From Terrimicrobiaceae bacterium (GTDB lineage Bacteria; Verrucomicrobiota; Verrucomicrobiia; Chthoniobacterales; Terrimicrobiaceae), in assembly GCA_018402345.1 (NCBI GenBank), contig JAGYIV010000010.1:186001-250000 (forward strand): a stretch of DNA of 64,000 bases. The letters are read 5' to 3'. Below, piece after piece: positions 1-10,513 of this stretch (its first letter is position 1; every line of letters begins with the position of its first letter). A model generated the notes under the pieces. It did no database searches. It saw only the letters and a program-made list of their open reading frames with translations, and had not been told where the DNA came from. The translations under genes were made by a program, and so were the position numbers.

Positions 1-1
1 C

Positions 2-1381
2 CTCGGCTTCGTCCACTACGAGCGCTTCGATTTCTCGCGCTCGCAAAAGTTCGCCCTCGCCGCACAGACCAAGACCGTCCTCAAGGAGTTCAAGCAACCC
101 CTCCGGATCATCATCGTCAGTTCGCCCACATTCCTCTCGCCCACCAGCTCCCTCCTCCCGGATCTGCGGAATCTCATAACAGAGTTCCTTTTCAACAAAC
201 GCGAGGGACTCCTCGTCGAATACGTCGACCCCACACGCAACCTCACCCGCGCGGAGGATCTCAAAACCAAATACAACCTCTCCCGCATCGACGACCTCGT
301 CATTCTCGAACACGAGGGCCGCCACCGCCTGCTCAATATCATCGACACCGGCGAATTCGATTTTTCCCAGATTCCGCAAGGCGGGCCTCCCGTCCTACTC
401 TCGTTCCGCGGCGAGCAGGCCATCACCGCTGCCATGCTCACCCTCCTCAAGCCCGACACCGAAAATGTCGCCTTCCTCCAGGGCCACGGGGAACCCGACC
501 CCGCTCGCCAGCTCTCCACCCTCTCGGCGGCCATCACCGACCAGAACGCACGAGTCCAGACCCTCTCGCTCGCCTCCTCCGACTCGGTGCCTCAAGAAGT
601 CTCTGCCATCGTCATCGCGGCCCCGAAATCCGACCTCGACGAACGCGAATCCGCCATCCTCGCTGCATGGCTCCGGGCGGGTGGCAGAATGCTCGTCCTC
701 CTCGACCCCAATGCCGACACGCCAAACCTGCGCGCCCTCCTCGCCTCATCGGGCATCATTCCCCGCAACGACCGCGTCCTCCGCCTCATCCAACTCCCCT
801 TCGCCACCGGCATCCTCCGCGATGTCACCGGCCAGGTCCTGCAGGACGCCGAAATCACCCGCCGCCTCGAGGGCATGAACATCCTCTTCCCTGGCGCCAC
901 GCAAAGCCTCGACATCAACCAGGAACTCATCAAAACCGAAAAAATCCGCATCCGACCGCTCGTCGAACCCGCGGAGGAATTCTGGGGAGAGACCGACCAT
1001 GCCCCGAACCAACCGGATGGCGTGAGCTACCAGGATGGCATCGACCACGGCCAACCTCTCGTCATCGCCGCCTCGGCGGACCGCAACGCCGTGGAGGACG
1101 ACCGTGTCAAAGTCCAGTCCTCGCGCCTCATCGTCATGGGCACCTCGCAATTCGCCTTCGACGCCTCGCTCACCCCACAAGGCCTCGACCTCCTCGTCGG
1201 CTCGATCAATTCCCTCATCAACCGCTCGGAAGTCAGCGGCATCACTCCAAAAACATCCACCCGCTTCCTCCTCCACCTCACCGACGATCAACTCTCCCGC
1301 CTCGCACTCGTGGTCATGATCGCCATGCCCTGCGCCTCGGCGCTGCTTGGCCTGCTTGTTTGGATACGTCGCCGCGCATGA
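2..1381 (+). CDS. GldG-family ABC-type export auxiliary protein (5' partial)
   Basis: The reading frame is already open at base 2, so the start lies upstream of the window. The protein resembles the GldG / 'ABC-type uncharacterized transport system' family: a large extracytoplasmic domain with the conserved 'FLQGHGE' motif (bases about 473-493) and a C-terminal membrane helix (about bases 1305-1365) ending in positively charged residues. In this family the protein works with an ABC ATPase and permease, which would lie upstream, outside the window. The stop overlaps the start of the next gene (ATGA at 1378-1381), so the two are translationally coupled. The exported substrate cannot be read from the sequence. 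Confidence 0.75.
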   Translation, partial: LGFVHYERFDFSRSQKFALAAQTKTVLKEFKQPLRIIIVSSPTFLSPTSSLLPDLRNLITEFLFNKREGLLVEYVDPTRNLTRAEDLKTKYNLSRIDDLVILEHEGRHRLLNIIDTGEFDFSQIPQGGPPVLLSFRGEQAITAAMLTLLKPDTENVAFLQGHGEPDPARQLSTLSAAITDQNARVQTLSLASSDSVPQEVSAIVIAAPKSDLDERESAILAAWLRAGGRMLVLLDPNADTPNLRALLASSGIIPRNDRVLRLIQLPFATGILRDVTGQVLQDAEITRRLEGMNILFPGATQSLDINQELIKTEKIRIRPLVEPAEEFWGETDHAPNQPDGVSYQDGIDHGQPLVIAASADRNAVEDDRVKVQSSRLIVMGTSQFAFDASLTPQGLDLLVGSINSLINRSEVSGITPKTSTRFLLHLTDDQLSRLALVVMIAMPCASALLGLLVWIRRRA

Positions 1382-2712
1382 GCCGCCTCGCCACCGTCCT
1401 CATCGTCCTCGCAGCCATCGGACTCGCAGTCTTTGTGGGCACCACCACCCGCTGGCGCTTTTCGCCGGACCGCCTCGCCACCGTGGGCTCCCCGCTCTTC
1501 CGCTTCGACCCGTCGGACATCCACGGCATCAAAATAAAAAACGGCGACACCACCTACACCCTCAAGCAATCCGGCGAAGGGTGGCGGATTTCCAACGGCA
1601 CCACCACCGACGAGGCATCTCCCGCCGTGGTGCGCGCCCTCATCCAAGCCGCCCTCGAATCCCCGATCCTCGACCGGATCGACGCCTCTGAAGTAGGCGA
1701 CGACAAAAAACTCTCCACCTTCGGAGTCAGCAAAAGCAGCCTCCAAATCGATTTCCTCGGCGACAGGCCGGGCACCCTCCTCATCGGCAAATCCAGCCCG
1801 GACAACACACGCACCTACGTCTCGTTTAAAAACTCGAACACCATCCACCTCGTCCCCAAAAGCTTCACAGACCTCGTCTCCATCAACCCCGCCGCCTTCC
1901 GCGAACCTCGCCTGCTAACGATCGATCCCGCAACCGTAGAACACATCACCCTGCGCAACGGACCCTCGCTCATCGAACTCAAGCGAAATGGTTCTGACTG
2001 GCGCATTCTCAAGCCCGTGGTCGATCACGCGGACCCCGCCGCCGTCCATCGCCTTCTCGACACCCTCTCACAAACCGCAATCCAATCCTTCACCGGCAAA
2101 AACGCCCCGATCCGGAACGCGGGCGAGGCACTCGACTTTTCCGGTTCGATCGAACTCCGCTCGCTTGCGGCGGAAGCTCCGATCCTCATCTCCCTCACCC
2201 GACCGGACGAATCAGGCATCCGCTCCGTGGAACTTCAACCCCGCAATGTCTCGGGACTCCTCACCCCAACAGCGCCCGACCTCCCTGCCATCGATCTCAA
2301 CTCGCTCCGCGACCGCGCCCTCGCCCGCCTCAACCCGGACATGGTTGATCTCGTCAAAATCAAAACCCCGCACTCCAACCTGACCATCGAGCGCAACGGC
2401 GAGACTTGGAAACCGGGCCCTGTCAACGTCGACGATCTCGTGAAAACCCTCGCCTCCACCCTCGTCTCGTCCTACCGCGCGGCTACACCCGATGCCATCC
2501 AGGATGCCTCGCTCGCCGATCCACCCTACCGCATCGAGTTCTCGGCCATCCTCTCGGAGAACACCCCGGAGGCCCTCGCGGGTGAGCATCCCGTCCTCGG
2601 TCTTTCCATAGGCACTCCACAACCAGATGCCACCGTGCCGGTCCTCATCACTGGGTCGCCGGAGATTCGCTTCGTCCCCGCCGCCTTCCTCGACTCGCTC
2701 GGCGGACTCTGA
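1378..2712 (+). CDS. DUF4340 domain-containing protein
   Basis: This 444-residue protein has an N-terminal membrane anchor (about residues 5-22) followed by a long extracytoplasmic region with repeated beta-rich modules of the DUF4340 type ('FDPSDIHGIKIKNGD', 'LLIGKSSPDNTRTYV'). The ATG at 1378 was chosen because it overlaps the upstream stop in an ATGA junction and is followed directly by the hydrophobic anchor. The frame stays open farther upstream but reads there as low-complexity proline/arginine sequence. The GldG-DUF4340 pairing is a recurrent arrangement next to ABC transporter genes. The biochemical function is unknown. Confidence 0.75.
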   Translation: MSRLATVLIVLAAIGLAVFVGTTTRWRFSPDRLATVGSPLFRFDPSDIHGIKIKNGDTTYTLKQSGEGWRISNGTTTDEASPAVVRALIQAALESPILDRIDASEVGDDKKLSTFGVSKSSLQIDFLGDRPGTLLIGKSSPDNTRTYVSFKNSNTIHLVPKSFTDLVSINPAAFREPRLLTIDPATVEHITLRNGPSLIELKRNGSDWRILKPVVDHADPAAVHRLLDTLSQTAIQSFTGKNAPIRNAGEALDFSGSIELRSLAAEAPILISLTRPDESGIRSVELQPRNVSGLLTPTAPDLPAIDLNSLRDRALARLNPDMVDLVKIKTPHSNLTIERNGETWKPGPVNVDDLVKTLASTLVSSYRAATPDAIQDASLADPPYRIEFSAILSENTPEALAGEHPVLGLSIGTPQPDATVPVLITGSPEIRFVPAAFLDSLGGL

Positions 2713-2769
2713 TCGCCATTGCCAACTCCCACCCGCTCCGTTTTCCTACCGCCACCTTTTTCAAAAATC

Positions 2770-5477
2770 ATGACCTCAGCCAGCATCCGCCAGTCCTTCC
2801 TCGATTTCTTCCGCGAAAAGCAGCACACCATAGTCCCCTCCTCGAGCCTCATGCCGGACTCGCCGAACCTCCTGTTCACCAATGCGGGCATGAACCAGTT
2901 CGTCCCGTTCTTCCTCGGCCAAAAATCCCCCGATGTCTCGAAATGGGCGGGCGCGCTTCCCTCTTCAGACCAGCGCGCGGCGGACACCCAGAAATGCATC
3001 CGCGCCGGAGGCAAACACAACGACCTCGATGATGTCGGCCTCGATACCTACCACCACACCTTCTTCGAGATGCTCGGAAACTGGTCGTTCGGCGACTATT
3101 TTAAAAAGGAAGCCATCGACTGGGGATGGGAACTCATCGTCGACCGCTGGAAGTTCCCCGCCGCACGCCTCTACGCCACGATCTACAACCCCGAACCCGG
3201 CGACCCCGCCTCGCGCGACGAGGAGGCATGGACTCTATGGGCCGAAAAATTCGGCGCCGCCGGCCTCGACCCCGCCGTCCATATCGTCAACGGCAACAAG
3301 AAGGACAACTTCTGGATGATGGGTGAGACCGGCCCCTGCGGCCCCTGCTCGGAAATCCACATCGACCTCACCCCCGCCGGCGACACCCGCGGCGCGCTCG
3401 TCAACAAAGGCACCGCCGAGTGCATCGAGATCTGGAACCTCGTCTTTATTCAGTTCAACGCGAATCCCGACGGCACCTTCACTCCCCTCCCCGCCCGCCA
3501 TGTAGACACAGGCATGGGCTTCGAGCGCGTCGCCTCGATCATCCAAGGCACAAAAAATCTCACCGATTTCGCCAACGCCCGCATCTCGAACTACGAGACC
3601 GACATCTTCCGCCCGATCTTCGACGAACTCGAAAAACTCAGCGGCAAATCCTACTCCTCCACCCTCCCCGTCAGCGGTTCCACCGGTGACACCGAACAGG
3701 AAAAAAACGACGTCGCCTTCCGCGTCATCGCCGATCACATCCGCACCCTCTCGTTCGCCATCGCCGACGGCATCCAACCGGGCAATACGGACCGCAACTA
3801 CGTCCTCCGCCGCATCCTCCGCCGCGCCGTCCGCTACGGCCGCTCCCTCGGCCTCCACGATCCCTTCTTCCACAAACTCGTCGATGTCCTCGCCCGCACC
3901 ATGGGCGAAGTCTTCCCGGAACTCCGCGCGAAACAAAAACACATCGAACAGGTCCTGAAACTCGAGGAGGAAACCTTCAACCGCACCCTCGACAAAGGCA
4001 TCGCCCTCTTCAACGAGGAAGCGGCCAAGGGAAACATCTCCGCCGCCTTCGCGTTCAAACTCTACGACGAACAAGGCTTTCCACTCGACCTCACCGAACT
4101 CATGGCCCGCGAGCGCGGGATCACGGTGGACACCGAGGGCTTCGAGAAACTCATGGAGGCCCAGCGCGCCCGCGCCCGCGCCGCCCAAAAGAAGGAAGTC
4201 ATCACCCTCTCGGAAATCGAAACCACCACGCCGACCCGCTTCACAGGCTTCGACTCCCTCACCGAAATGGCCCGCGTCCTCGAGGTCGTTTCGATCAAGG
4301 ACAAAACCGCTGTCATTGTGGACACCACCCCCTGCTACGCGGAAATGGGCGGCCAACTCGGCGACACGGCGGAGATCACCGGATCGGGCCAACTCTGGCA
4401 TGTCACCAACACCCGGAAAACTGGTGACACCTTCCTCCACCTTCTTGATTCCTCGGATGCCCCCGCGGTGGGCGACGAAATCGAAATCTCCGTCACTGGA
4501 CCCCGCCGCGCGGCCATCCAACGCCACCACACCGTCACCCACCTCCTCCACTGGGCACTTCACGAAGTCGTTTCCAAAGAGGCGACACAAAAAGGCTCAT
4601 CGGTCGCACCGGACAAACTCACCTTCGACTTCAACAGCGCCCCGCTCACCCCACAGCAAGTTCGCGACATCGAAACCCTCGTCAACGAACGCATCCTCGC
4701 CAACGCTCCCGTGACCTGGACCGAAGTCCCCTACGCAGAGGTCCGGGGCGCAGCGACATCATGCAATTCTTCGGCGATAAATACGGAGACACCGTTCGCG
4801 TTGTCCAAATCGGCGGAGCCCCCGCGACACTCGACGGCTACTCGATGGAACTCTGCGCAGGCACGCACACGCGAGCCACCGGCGAGATCGGCCTCTTCCG
4901 TATCCTCTCCGAAGCCGCCATCGCCGCAGGCGTCCGCCGCATCGAAGCCGTCGCGGGCATCGAGGCGACCACCCTCGCCTCGCAGGAAACCCGGCGCCTC
5001 CACGACATCGCCCGCCTGCTCAACTCGCCAACCGCCGAGATCGAGAAAAAACTCGAAGCCCTCCTCGCGCATCAAAAGGACCTTGAAAAAACCCTCAAGG
5101 CGGCCCGCGAACGCGAAGCCTCAGTATCCGCCAAAGAACTCACCTCGACCGCCGAAGTGCTCAATGGCATCCCCGTCATCACCGCCCTACTCGCGTCTGC
5201 GGATGCCGACCACCTCCAAACCGTTCTTGATGCCTTGAAATCCTCGTTCGAGGGCATCGTCGTTCTCGCTGCCTCATCCGACAACAGCGTCGCCCTCGCC
5301 GCGAGCGTCTCCCCCGCCCATCTTTCCAAATTCCAAGCGGGAAAAATCATCCAAGCCATCGCCCCAATCGTGGGCGGCAAAGGCGGCGGAAAACCCGATG
5401 CCGCCCGCGGAGGCGGCAAGGACGCCTCAAAAATCCCCGACGCCCTCGCTGCCGCAAAAGCACTCGTCTCCGCCTGA
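2770..5477 (+). CDS. alaS: alanine--tRNA ligase, split by a 1-base frameshift
   Basis: Class II alanyl-tRNA synthetase, which charges tRNA-Ala in the cytoplasm. The start 'MTSASIRQSFLDFF' is typical of the family, and the catalytic core carries 'FTNAGMNQFVPFFLG' and 'CGPCSEIH'. The editing domain has the zinc-binding 'HHTVTHLLHWALH' and, after the frameshift, 'ELCAGTH' (most homologues have CGGTH), followed by a C-terminal coiled coil and DHHA1-like Gly-rich domain. The frame changes near base 4749: the upstream frame reads 'EVPYAEVRG', and the downstream frame resumes at 'SDIMQFFGDKYGD'. Restoring one C (ggcgc to ggccgc) gives a continuous protein of about 902 residues, the normal length. 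As alaS is essential, I read this as a sequence error. Confidence 0.9.
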
Positions 5478-5498
5478 TACCAACCCGATCCTACCACC

Positions 5499-6288
5499 GT
5501 GACCCAACCACTCGTCATCGCCGGCCGCTCCTTTTCCTCTCGCCTCCTGCTCGGAACAGGAAAGTTTCCGTCCAATGAATCCATGCGCGACGCCCTCGCG
5601 GCGAGCGGATGCGAGATCGTCACCGTCGCCCTCCGCCGCGCGGACCTCAGCGGCGTGAAGGATCCCTACGCGAACATCCTCGAGTTCATCGATCCGAAAA
5701 AATACCTCCTCCTGCCGAACACCAGCGGAGCCATGAACGCGGAGGAAGCCGTTCGCCTCGCCCGACTCGCCGCCGCGGCGGGCCTTCCCATGTGGGTCAA
5801 ACTCGAAATCCACCCCGACCCGCACTATCTCCTCCCGGACCCCATCGAGACCCTCGCAGCCACTGAAATCCTCGTGAAGGATGGCTTCACTGTCCTCCCC
5901 TACATCAACGCTGACCCGGTCCTCGCCCGCCGACTGCAGGATGCCGGCACGGCGACCGTGATGCCACTCGGCGCTCCCATCGGCAGCAACCGCGGCATCG
6001 AAACCCGCGCCCAGATCGAAATCATCATCAACCAAGCCACCGTTCCTGTCGTGGTGGATGCCGGCATCGGCGCTCCAAGCCATGCCGCCGAAGCCATCGA
6101 AATGGGAGCCGATGCAGTGCTCGTCAACACCGCCATCGCCGCTGCCCAAGACCCCGTCCGCATGGCACGAGCGTTCAAGGCGACCGTCGAGGCGGCGCGC
6201 GATGCTTATGAGGCTCGGCCTGCCGATGCAGCTCGACCACGCCTCGCCCACCAGCCCGCTGGCCACGTTTCTCAAGTCCTCGACGTAG
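5499..6288 (+). CDS. thiG: thiazole synthase ThiG, C-terminus frameshifted
   Basis: ThiG condenses deoxyxylulose phosphate, dehydroglycine and ThiS-thiocarboxylate to make the thiazole moiety of thiamine. It is a TIM barrel, with the Schiff-base lysine in '[11 protein letters not shown]' and the phosphate-binding '[18 protein letters not shown]' and '[12 protein letters not shown]'. The start is GTG at 5499, 21 bases after alaS. Near base 6216 an extra base moves the normal end ('[19 protein letters not shown]', stop at 6286-6288) into another frame. Without correction the protein would read 200 bases into the antisense of the next gene. Removing one base from 'gctcggc' restores a normal protein of about 262 residues. 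No thiS, thiF or TPP riboswitch is seen beside it. Confidence 0.88.
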
Positions 6289-7147
6289 CCGGCGCAAGCA
6301 CGCGCAGCTTTCGGTTCGAGATGCCGAACCCGCACGGCAACACTCCCGCCACCTCGCCGTCCAACTCCACCGGCACATCCCCCTCGCTTGTCACCGTCAG
6401 CGAGGGCGTTTGCAAATACTCGACATCGGGCAACTCCGGATGCGTCCCAAAGGCGATCGCCTGGAAATACCGCACCACATCCCAGTGGCTCTGGTTCTGA
6501 AACACGACGACATCCAGCAATCCGTCATCAAGACGGGCGTGTTTGAACAGCGGAAATGGCCCGCCATAAAGCCTTCCGTTGCCGATCAGCAAAAACGACC
6601 CCTCGCGCTCAATGCCATCGACCGTCACCGCCCGGACCCTCGGCGGCTTCACCGCGGCGACCTGCGCGAGCGTCAGCAAATAACTCAGCGGTCCCAGCGC
6701 GCGCTTTGCATCGCTGGAGGTCTGCCTCACCACCTCGGCATCCAACCCCACCCCGGCGAGTTGAATAAAATACTGCCCTCCGGCCACCGGCAGATCGAGC
6801 GACAAGACATCCCCCCGCTCGACGACCGCCCATGCCTTTTCGACATTCCCCTGTGGAATCCCAAGCTCGCTCGCGAAGACATTCATCGTGCCCACAGGCA
6901 GAATCCCAAGCACGGCATCCGATCCAGCCATGCCATTCACCACCTCGTTCAACGTCCCGTCCCCGCCGGCCGCCACAATCACGGAAAACCCCTCGCCCAC
7001 ACCCTCCTCCGCCAACCGCCGCGCATCACCGGGCGCCGAGGTTTCTCGCACCACGGCATCGGGCGAAAGCGCCCCAATCCTGGCGCGCAGCCTGCCGGCC
7101 TTCTCCCCGCGCGCGGCGGGATTCAAAATCACGAGGTTCCTATTCAC
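6272..7147 (-). CDS. diacylglycerol kinase family lipid kinase (YegS/BmrU type)
   Basis: This 291-residue cytoplasmic lipid kinase has the diacylglycerol-kinase catalytic domain at its N-terminus: '[18 protein letters not shown]', the nucleotide-binding '[14 protein letters not shown]', and '[18 protein letters not shown]'. A beta-sandwich C-terminal domain follows, with 'GNGRLYGG' and 'VPVELDGEV'. Such proteins phosphorylate lipid hydroxyl groups, but the precise lipid cannot be told. The gene converges on thiG and overlaps the corrected thiG stop by 17 bases. Confidence 0.85.
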   Translation of the reverse strand: MNRNLVILNPAARGEKAGRLRARIGALSPDAVVRETSAPGDARRLAEEGVGEGFSVIVAAGGDGTLNEVVNGMAGSDAVLGILPVGTMNVFASELGIPQGNVEKAWAVVERGDVLSLDLPVAGGQYFIQLAGVGLDAEVVRQTSSDAKRALGPLSYLLTLAQVAAVKPPRVRAVTVDGIEREGSFLLIGNGRLYGGPFPLFKHARLDDGLLDVVVFQNQSHWDVVRYFQAIAFGTHPELPDVEYLQTPSLTVTSEGDVPVELDGEVAGVLPCGFGISNRKLRVLAPATSRT

Positions 7148-7183
7148 ACTTCACAATCGGATGAAGCTCGGTAGCTTCCCTGC

Positions 7184-8620
7184 GTGCCTCCATTTGCCAA
7201 GCCAATACTCCTGAGCCTTGCCGCCGCACTCGGCCTCTACGGTCTCGGCGTGCTCTTCGCGAACATGTATCTCCAGTCGCGCGGAGTCCAAGGCCGCATC
7301 CGCGAGGCCGTCACGCGGGCCACGGGACTGCCTGTCACCATCGACCGCACCTACTACACCCCGTGGTCGGGCCTCGCCATCTCGGGCGTGGCAGTTCCTC
7401 CCGCCCATCCGGCCATGGAAGCCCCACTCGTCTCGATTGAAAGCGTCCGCGTCTCGCTAAGCTTCCCGGCGCTTTTCCAAGGCCGCGTTCACATCAAAGA
7501 CATCGTCCTCCACAACCCGCGCGTCGTTTCGAGACAACAAAAAAACGGGTCGTGGACCGTGAACCAAACACCGAAAATATTTGGAGAACCCCTCGCAACC
7601 GAATCCCCGGCACCACACCACCACGAACCTTCCGCCCCAGCCCACTCATCGACTCCACCCAGGACCACGCCCAAACCCAACCTCGTGATCGACGCCTTTC
7701 ATATCAGAAATGGAACCGCAGTCTTTTACATGGCGGACGCCTCCACCGGCCTGGAACTTTCCGGCATCTCTCTCGAATCCTTCATCGATGAAAACGGCGT
7801 GGCCCATGGTTCGTTCCTCGCAAAAACTGCAACCATTGGAGGCGTGATCAAGCCGACTGATCTGAACGCCACCTTCACTTGGAACGAAAACCACCTCACC
7901 CTGCCGAACATTAATGCCTCATGGGGTGGAGGCCTCGTTGCCGCTGCGTTCGAGCTTTCATCGTCCGGCACCCCGTCGTTCTCCACCAACGTCTCGGCCG
8001 AGAATGTCTCGCTTGCCAGCCTCGCGACGGATGCCGGGTTCAACCCCGAGGGCACCGACGGCCGCCTCTCGGGCACATTCACCCTCACCGGCACACCGGG
8101 TATCGAATCAACCTACACTGGCGCCGCTCGCATCCACTGCATAGAGGCGCGCATGCTCCCCATCGATCCCATCCGCCAACTCGGCGACATGTTCCAAATC
8201 CAAGAACTCCAGGTCCTCGAACTCGACACCGCAGAGGCGAACGCAACCATTGCCGGAGGCGAAATCCGCGTCGAAAACATCACCCTCGCCACAGATAATG
8301 TCATCCTCGACGCCAAAGGGGATGCCGCATTCGACGGCACCCTCGCACTCGATGCCCGATTCCATGTCAGCGACCGCCTGAGGAAAAAAACCGCGGGCAT
8401 CCTGGGGAAAAAATTCACAGCCTCGGAAACCAAGGGCTTTTCCCACATGCCATTCTCCGTCACCGGCACCATCCACCACCCGAAGACCGACCTGCTTGAC
8501 AAGATCGTCGGCGCGCGCCTCCAGCGCGACCTTGGCGGCCTCTTGAAAGGCATCCTCAAACTTCCCTCGAACAAGAAAAAATCCTCACAACCCCTCGCCT
8601 CGCCCAAGCCGGGCAACTGA
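7184..8620 (+). CDS. AsmA-like inner-membrane-anchored protein
   Basis: The 478-residue protein has one N-terminal transmembrane helix (about residues 7-28), then a long periplasmic region of AsmA/DUF748 type: 'TGLPVTIDRTYYTPWSGLAI' near residues 48-67 and the C-terminal module with 'LDARFHVSDRL' and 'MPFSVTGTIHHPKTDL'. AsmA-like proteins are thought to help move phospholipid between membranes or shape the outer membrane. The likely start is GTG at 7184, followed by 'PPFAKPILLS'. It precedes rsmD and waaA with only a 10-base gap, which suggests cotranscription. The assignment to the wider AsmA superfamily is by overall pattern. Confidence 0.65.
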   Translation: MPPFAKPILLSLAAALGLYGLGVLFANMYLQSRGVQGRIREAVTRATGLPVTIDRTYYTPWSGLAISGVAVPPAHPAMEAPLVSIESVRVSLSFPALFQGRVHIKDIVLHNPRVVSRQQKNGSWTVNQTPKIFGEPLATESPAPHHHEPSAPAHSSTPPRTTPKPNLVIDAFHIRNGTAVFYMADASTGLELSGISLESFIDENGVAHGSFLAKTATIGGVIKPTDLNATFTWNENHLTLPNINASWGGGLVAAAFELSSSGTPSFSTNVSAENVSLASLATDAGFNPEGTDGRLSGTFTLTGTPGIESTYTGAARIHCIEARMLPIDPIRQLGDMFQIQELQVLELDTAEANATIAGGEIRVENITLATDNVILDAKGDAAFDGTLALDARFHVSDRLRKKTAGILGKKFTASETKGFSHMPFSVTGTIHHPKTDLLDKIVGARLQRDLGGLLKGILKLPSNKKKSSQPLASPKPGN

Positions 8621-8630
8621 TTTTCGACCC

Positions 8631-9182
8631 ATGCGCATCGTTGCAGGAACCGCGGGCGGCAGACCGCTCAAAGCCCCGCCGGATGGACTCCGGCCGACCA
8701 TGGATCGCGTGCGCGCAGCGGTCTTCTCAAGCCTCGGCGATCTCGTTCCCGGCGCCCGCGTGCTTGATCTGTTCGCGGGATCCGGAGCCATGGGCATCGA
8801 AGCGCTCAGCCGCGGCGCCACATCCGCTGTCTTTGTCGACCAGAACGACCAGTGCACCCGCTGCACCCGCTCGAATCTCCTCATGGCGGGCGTCAAGGCA
8901 GCCACCCAGACCATGGACGCCTACCGCTTCATCGACCTTTACACTGGGGAATCCGAATTCGACCTCGTCTTTGCCGATCCCCCCTACGCGAAACTCCCTG
9001 GTGACATCGACCACGCCTCCCGACTCATGGTCTCAGAAAAGCTTTTCCAAGCCCTCGCCCCCGGTGGCGTCTTTGTGCTGGAACGCCAGTCGGGGGGCTC
9101 TCCGCTTCCCGACTCGCCATTCGAACTCCTGAAAAACAAACGCTACGGCGGCAGCGAGATTTTTTATTTCACGAGACCATGA
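8631..9182 (+). CDS. rsmD: 16S rRNA (guanine(966)-N(2))-methyltransferase
   Basis: This 183-residue Rossmann-fold methyltransferase starts 'MRIVAGTAGGRPLKAP', the usual RsmD N-terminus. It has the SAM-binding loop 'VLDLFAGSGAMGIEALSRGA' (residues 44-63) and the catalytic 'DPPY' (116-119), which marks N2-guanine methylation. The length is normal for the family. The stop overlaps the start of waaA (ATGA at 9179-9182), so the two are translationally coupled. Confidence 0.93.
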   Translation: MRIVAGTAGGRPLKAPPDGLRPTMDRVRAAVFSSLGDLVPGARVLDLFAGSGAMGIEALSRGATSAVFVDQNDQCTRCTRSNLLMAGVKAATQTMDAYRFIDLYTGESEFDLVFADPPYAKLPGDIDHASRLMVSEKLFQALAPGGVFVLERQSGGSPLPDSPFELLKNKRYGGSEIFYFTRP

Positions 9183-10513
9183 TAGGCCCCATACGCCTCG
9201 CCTACAACCTGCTCTTCCCCTTGGTGCTCGTTCTTTTGCTCCCGGGCCTGCTTGTCCGGATGCTCCGACGTGGAAAATACCGCCACAAATTCGGCCAGCG
9301 GTTCGCGATCTACAGCGATGGCGTTCTGGAAAAAATCCAAAACACAGGCCGCATCTGGATCCACGCGGTGAGCGTGGGCGAGGTGAATATCGCCCTCAAA
9401 CTCATCCAAGCCCTCCGCAACCACGATCCCTCACTCACTTTTGTCCTCTCGACCACCACCTCGACGGGATTCAAACTCGCCGCGACCCGCAAAACAGCCT
9501 GGCTGGAGCCGATCTACAACCCCCTCGACTTCCTTCCCGTCTCCCGCCGAGCGGTGCACATCATCCGCCCCCGCGCCCTCCTTCTCGTCGAAGCAGAGGT
9601 CTGGCCGAACATCGTCTGCGAAGTCCGCCGCTCGGGCGCCAAAGCGGCCCTCGTCAATGCCCGCCTCTCCCCGAAATCCGAGCAACGCTTCCGAGCGATC
9701 CGCTGGCTCGCCGCTCCGGTCTTCAATCAACTCGACCTCCTCTGCCTCCAGGAATCCGCCGACATCCCTCGCTGGACCTCGCTCGGAGTGGATCCCGCGA
9801 AACTCGTTGTCACAGGCAGCGTGAAATTCGACGACTCGGCCGCCGCTCCGCGCCCGCTCCGCGATTTCCGCCCAGTCCTCGACAGCCTAGGCATCCCGAA
9901 GGACGCCCCCGTTCTCCTCGGCGGCAGCACCTTCGAGGGCGAGGAGGAACTTCTCGCCTCCACCCTCCTCTCGCTGCGAAAGTCCAGACCAGACCTCTTT
10001 CTCATCCTCGTCCCGCGACACCAGGAGCGCGCCGACTCCGTGGAACGCAGCCTCGCCTCCATGAGCCTTCGCGTGGCGCGCCGCACCAAGCTGACTGCCC
10101 CCGCTTCGCCCGATGTCCTCCTTGTCGACACCACCGGCGAACTCGCCAGTTGGTATGCATGCGCCACGGTCGTCTTCATCGGCAAAAGCCTCTGCGCCCG
10201 CGGCGGACAAAATCCCGTTGAAGCCGTTAATGCCGGCGTGCCTGTCCTCTTTGGACCTCACATGCGCAACTTCGCCACTCTCGCCCACTCGTTCCTCCGC
10301 GATCGCGCCGCCCTCGAAGTCCACGATGCAGCAAGCCTGCTCGCCGCCGTGGAATCGCTCCTCGCATCCCCCGAAACCCGCCGCGACATGGCCCTCCGCG
10401 CCTCCCGCTGCCTCACCTCCCACAGCGGCGCGACCGCACGCACAGTCGCAGCAATTGCGCCAATCCTTTTGCTTGATGGCGACCATAGGAACCCCGATAA
10501 ATGCGCGCCATGA
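9179..10513 (+). CDS. waaA: 3-deoxy-D-manno-octulosonic acid transferase
   Basis: WaaA (KdtA) transfers Kdo from CMP-Kdo to lipid A precursor at the inner membrane, so it indicates an LPS-bearing outer membrane. The 444-residue GT30 glycosyltransferase has an N-terminal membrane anchor (about residues 7-28) and the signature 'IHAVSVGEVN', with the likely catalytic Glu at residue 68. Its C-terminal GT-B half carries 'VLLGGSTFEGEEELL' and 'GKSLCARGGQNPVEAVNAG'. The gene overlaps rsmD upstream and nuoE downstream. Confidence 0.93.
   Translation: MIGPIRLAYNLLFPLVLVLLLPGLLVRMLRRGKYRHKFGQRFAIYSDGVLEKIQNTGRIWIHAVSVGEVNIALKLIQALRNHDPSLTFVLSTTTSTGFKLAATRKTAWLEPIYNPLDFLPVSRRAVHIIRPRALLLVEAEVWPNIVCEVRRSGAKAALVNARLSPKSEQRFRAIRWLAAPVFNQLDLLCLQESADIPRWTSLGVDPAKLVVTGSVKFDDSAAAPRPLRDFRPVLDSLGIPKDAPVLLGGSTFEGEEELLASTLLSLRKSRPDLFLILVPRHQERADSVERSLASMSLRVARRTKLTAPASPDVLLVDTTGELASWYACATVVFIGKSLCARGGQNPVEAVNAGVPVLFGPHMRNFATLAHSFLRDRAALEVHDAASLLAAVESLLASPETRRDMALRASRCLTSHSGATARTVAAIAPILLLDGDHRNPDKCAP

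Noticed and set aside
3235-4590. Long minus-strand open frame (451 codons) antisense to alaS
   Set aside because: It is a shadow frame caused by GC-rich codon bias; the product is Gly/Glu/Asp/Val-rich with no family pattern, while the plus strand encodes a clear AlaRS.
6289-6500. Extension of ThiG to base 6500
   Set aside because: The added sequence has no ThiG resemblance and is antisense to the lipid kinase; the normal ThiG end lies in the neighbouring frame and stops at 6288.
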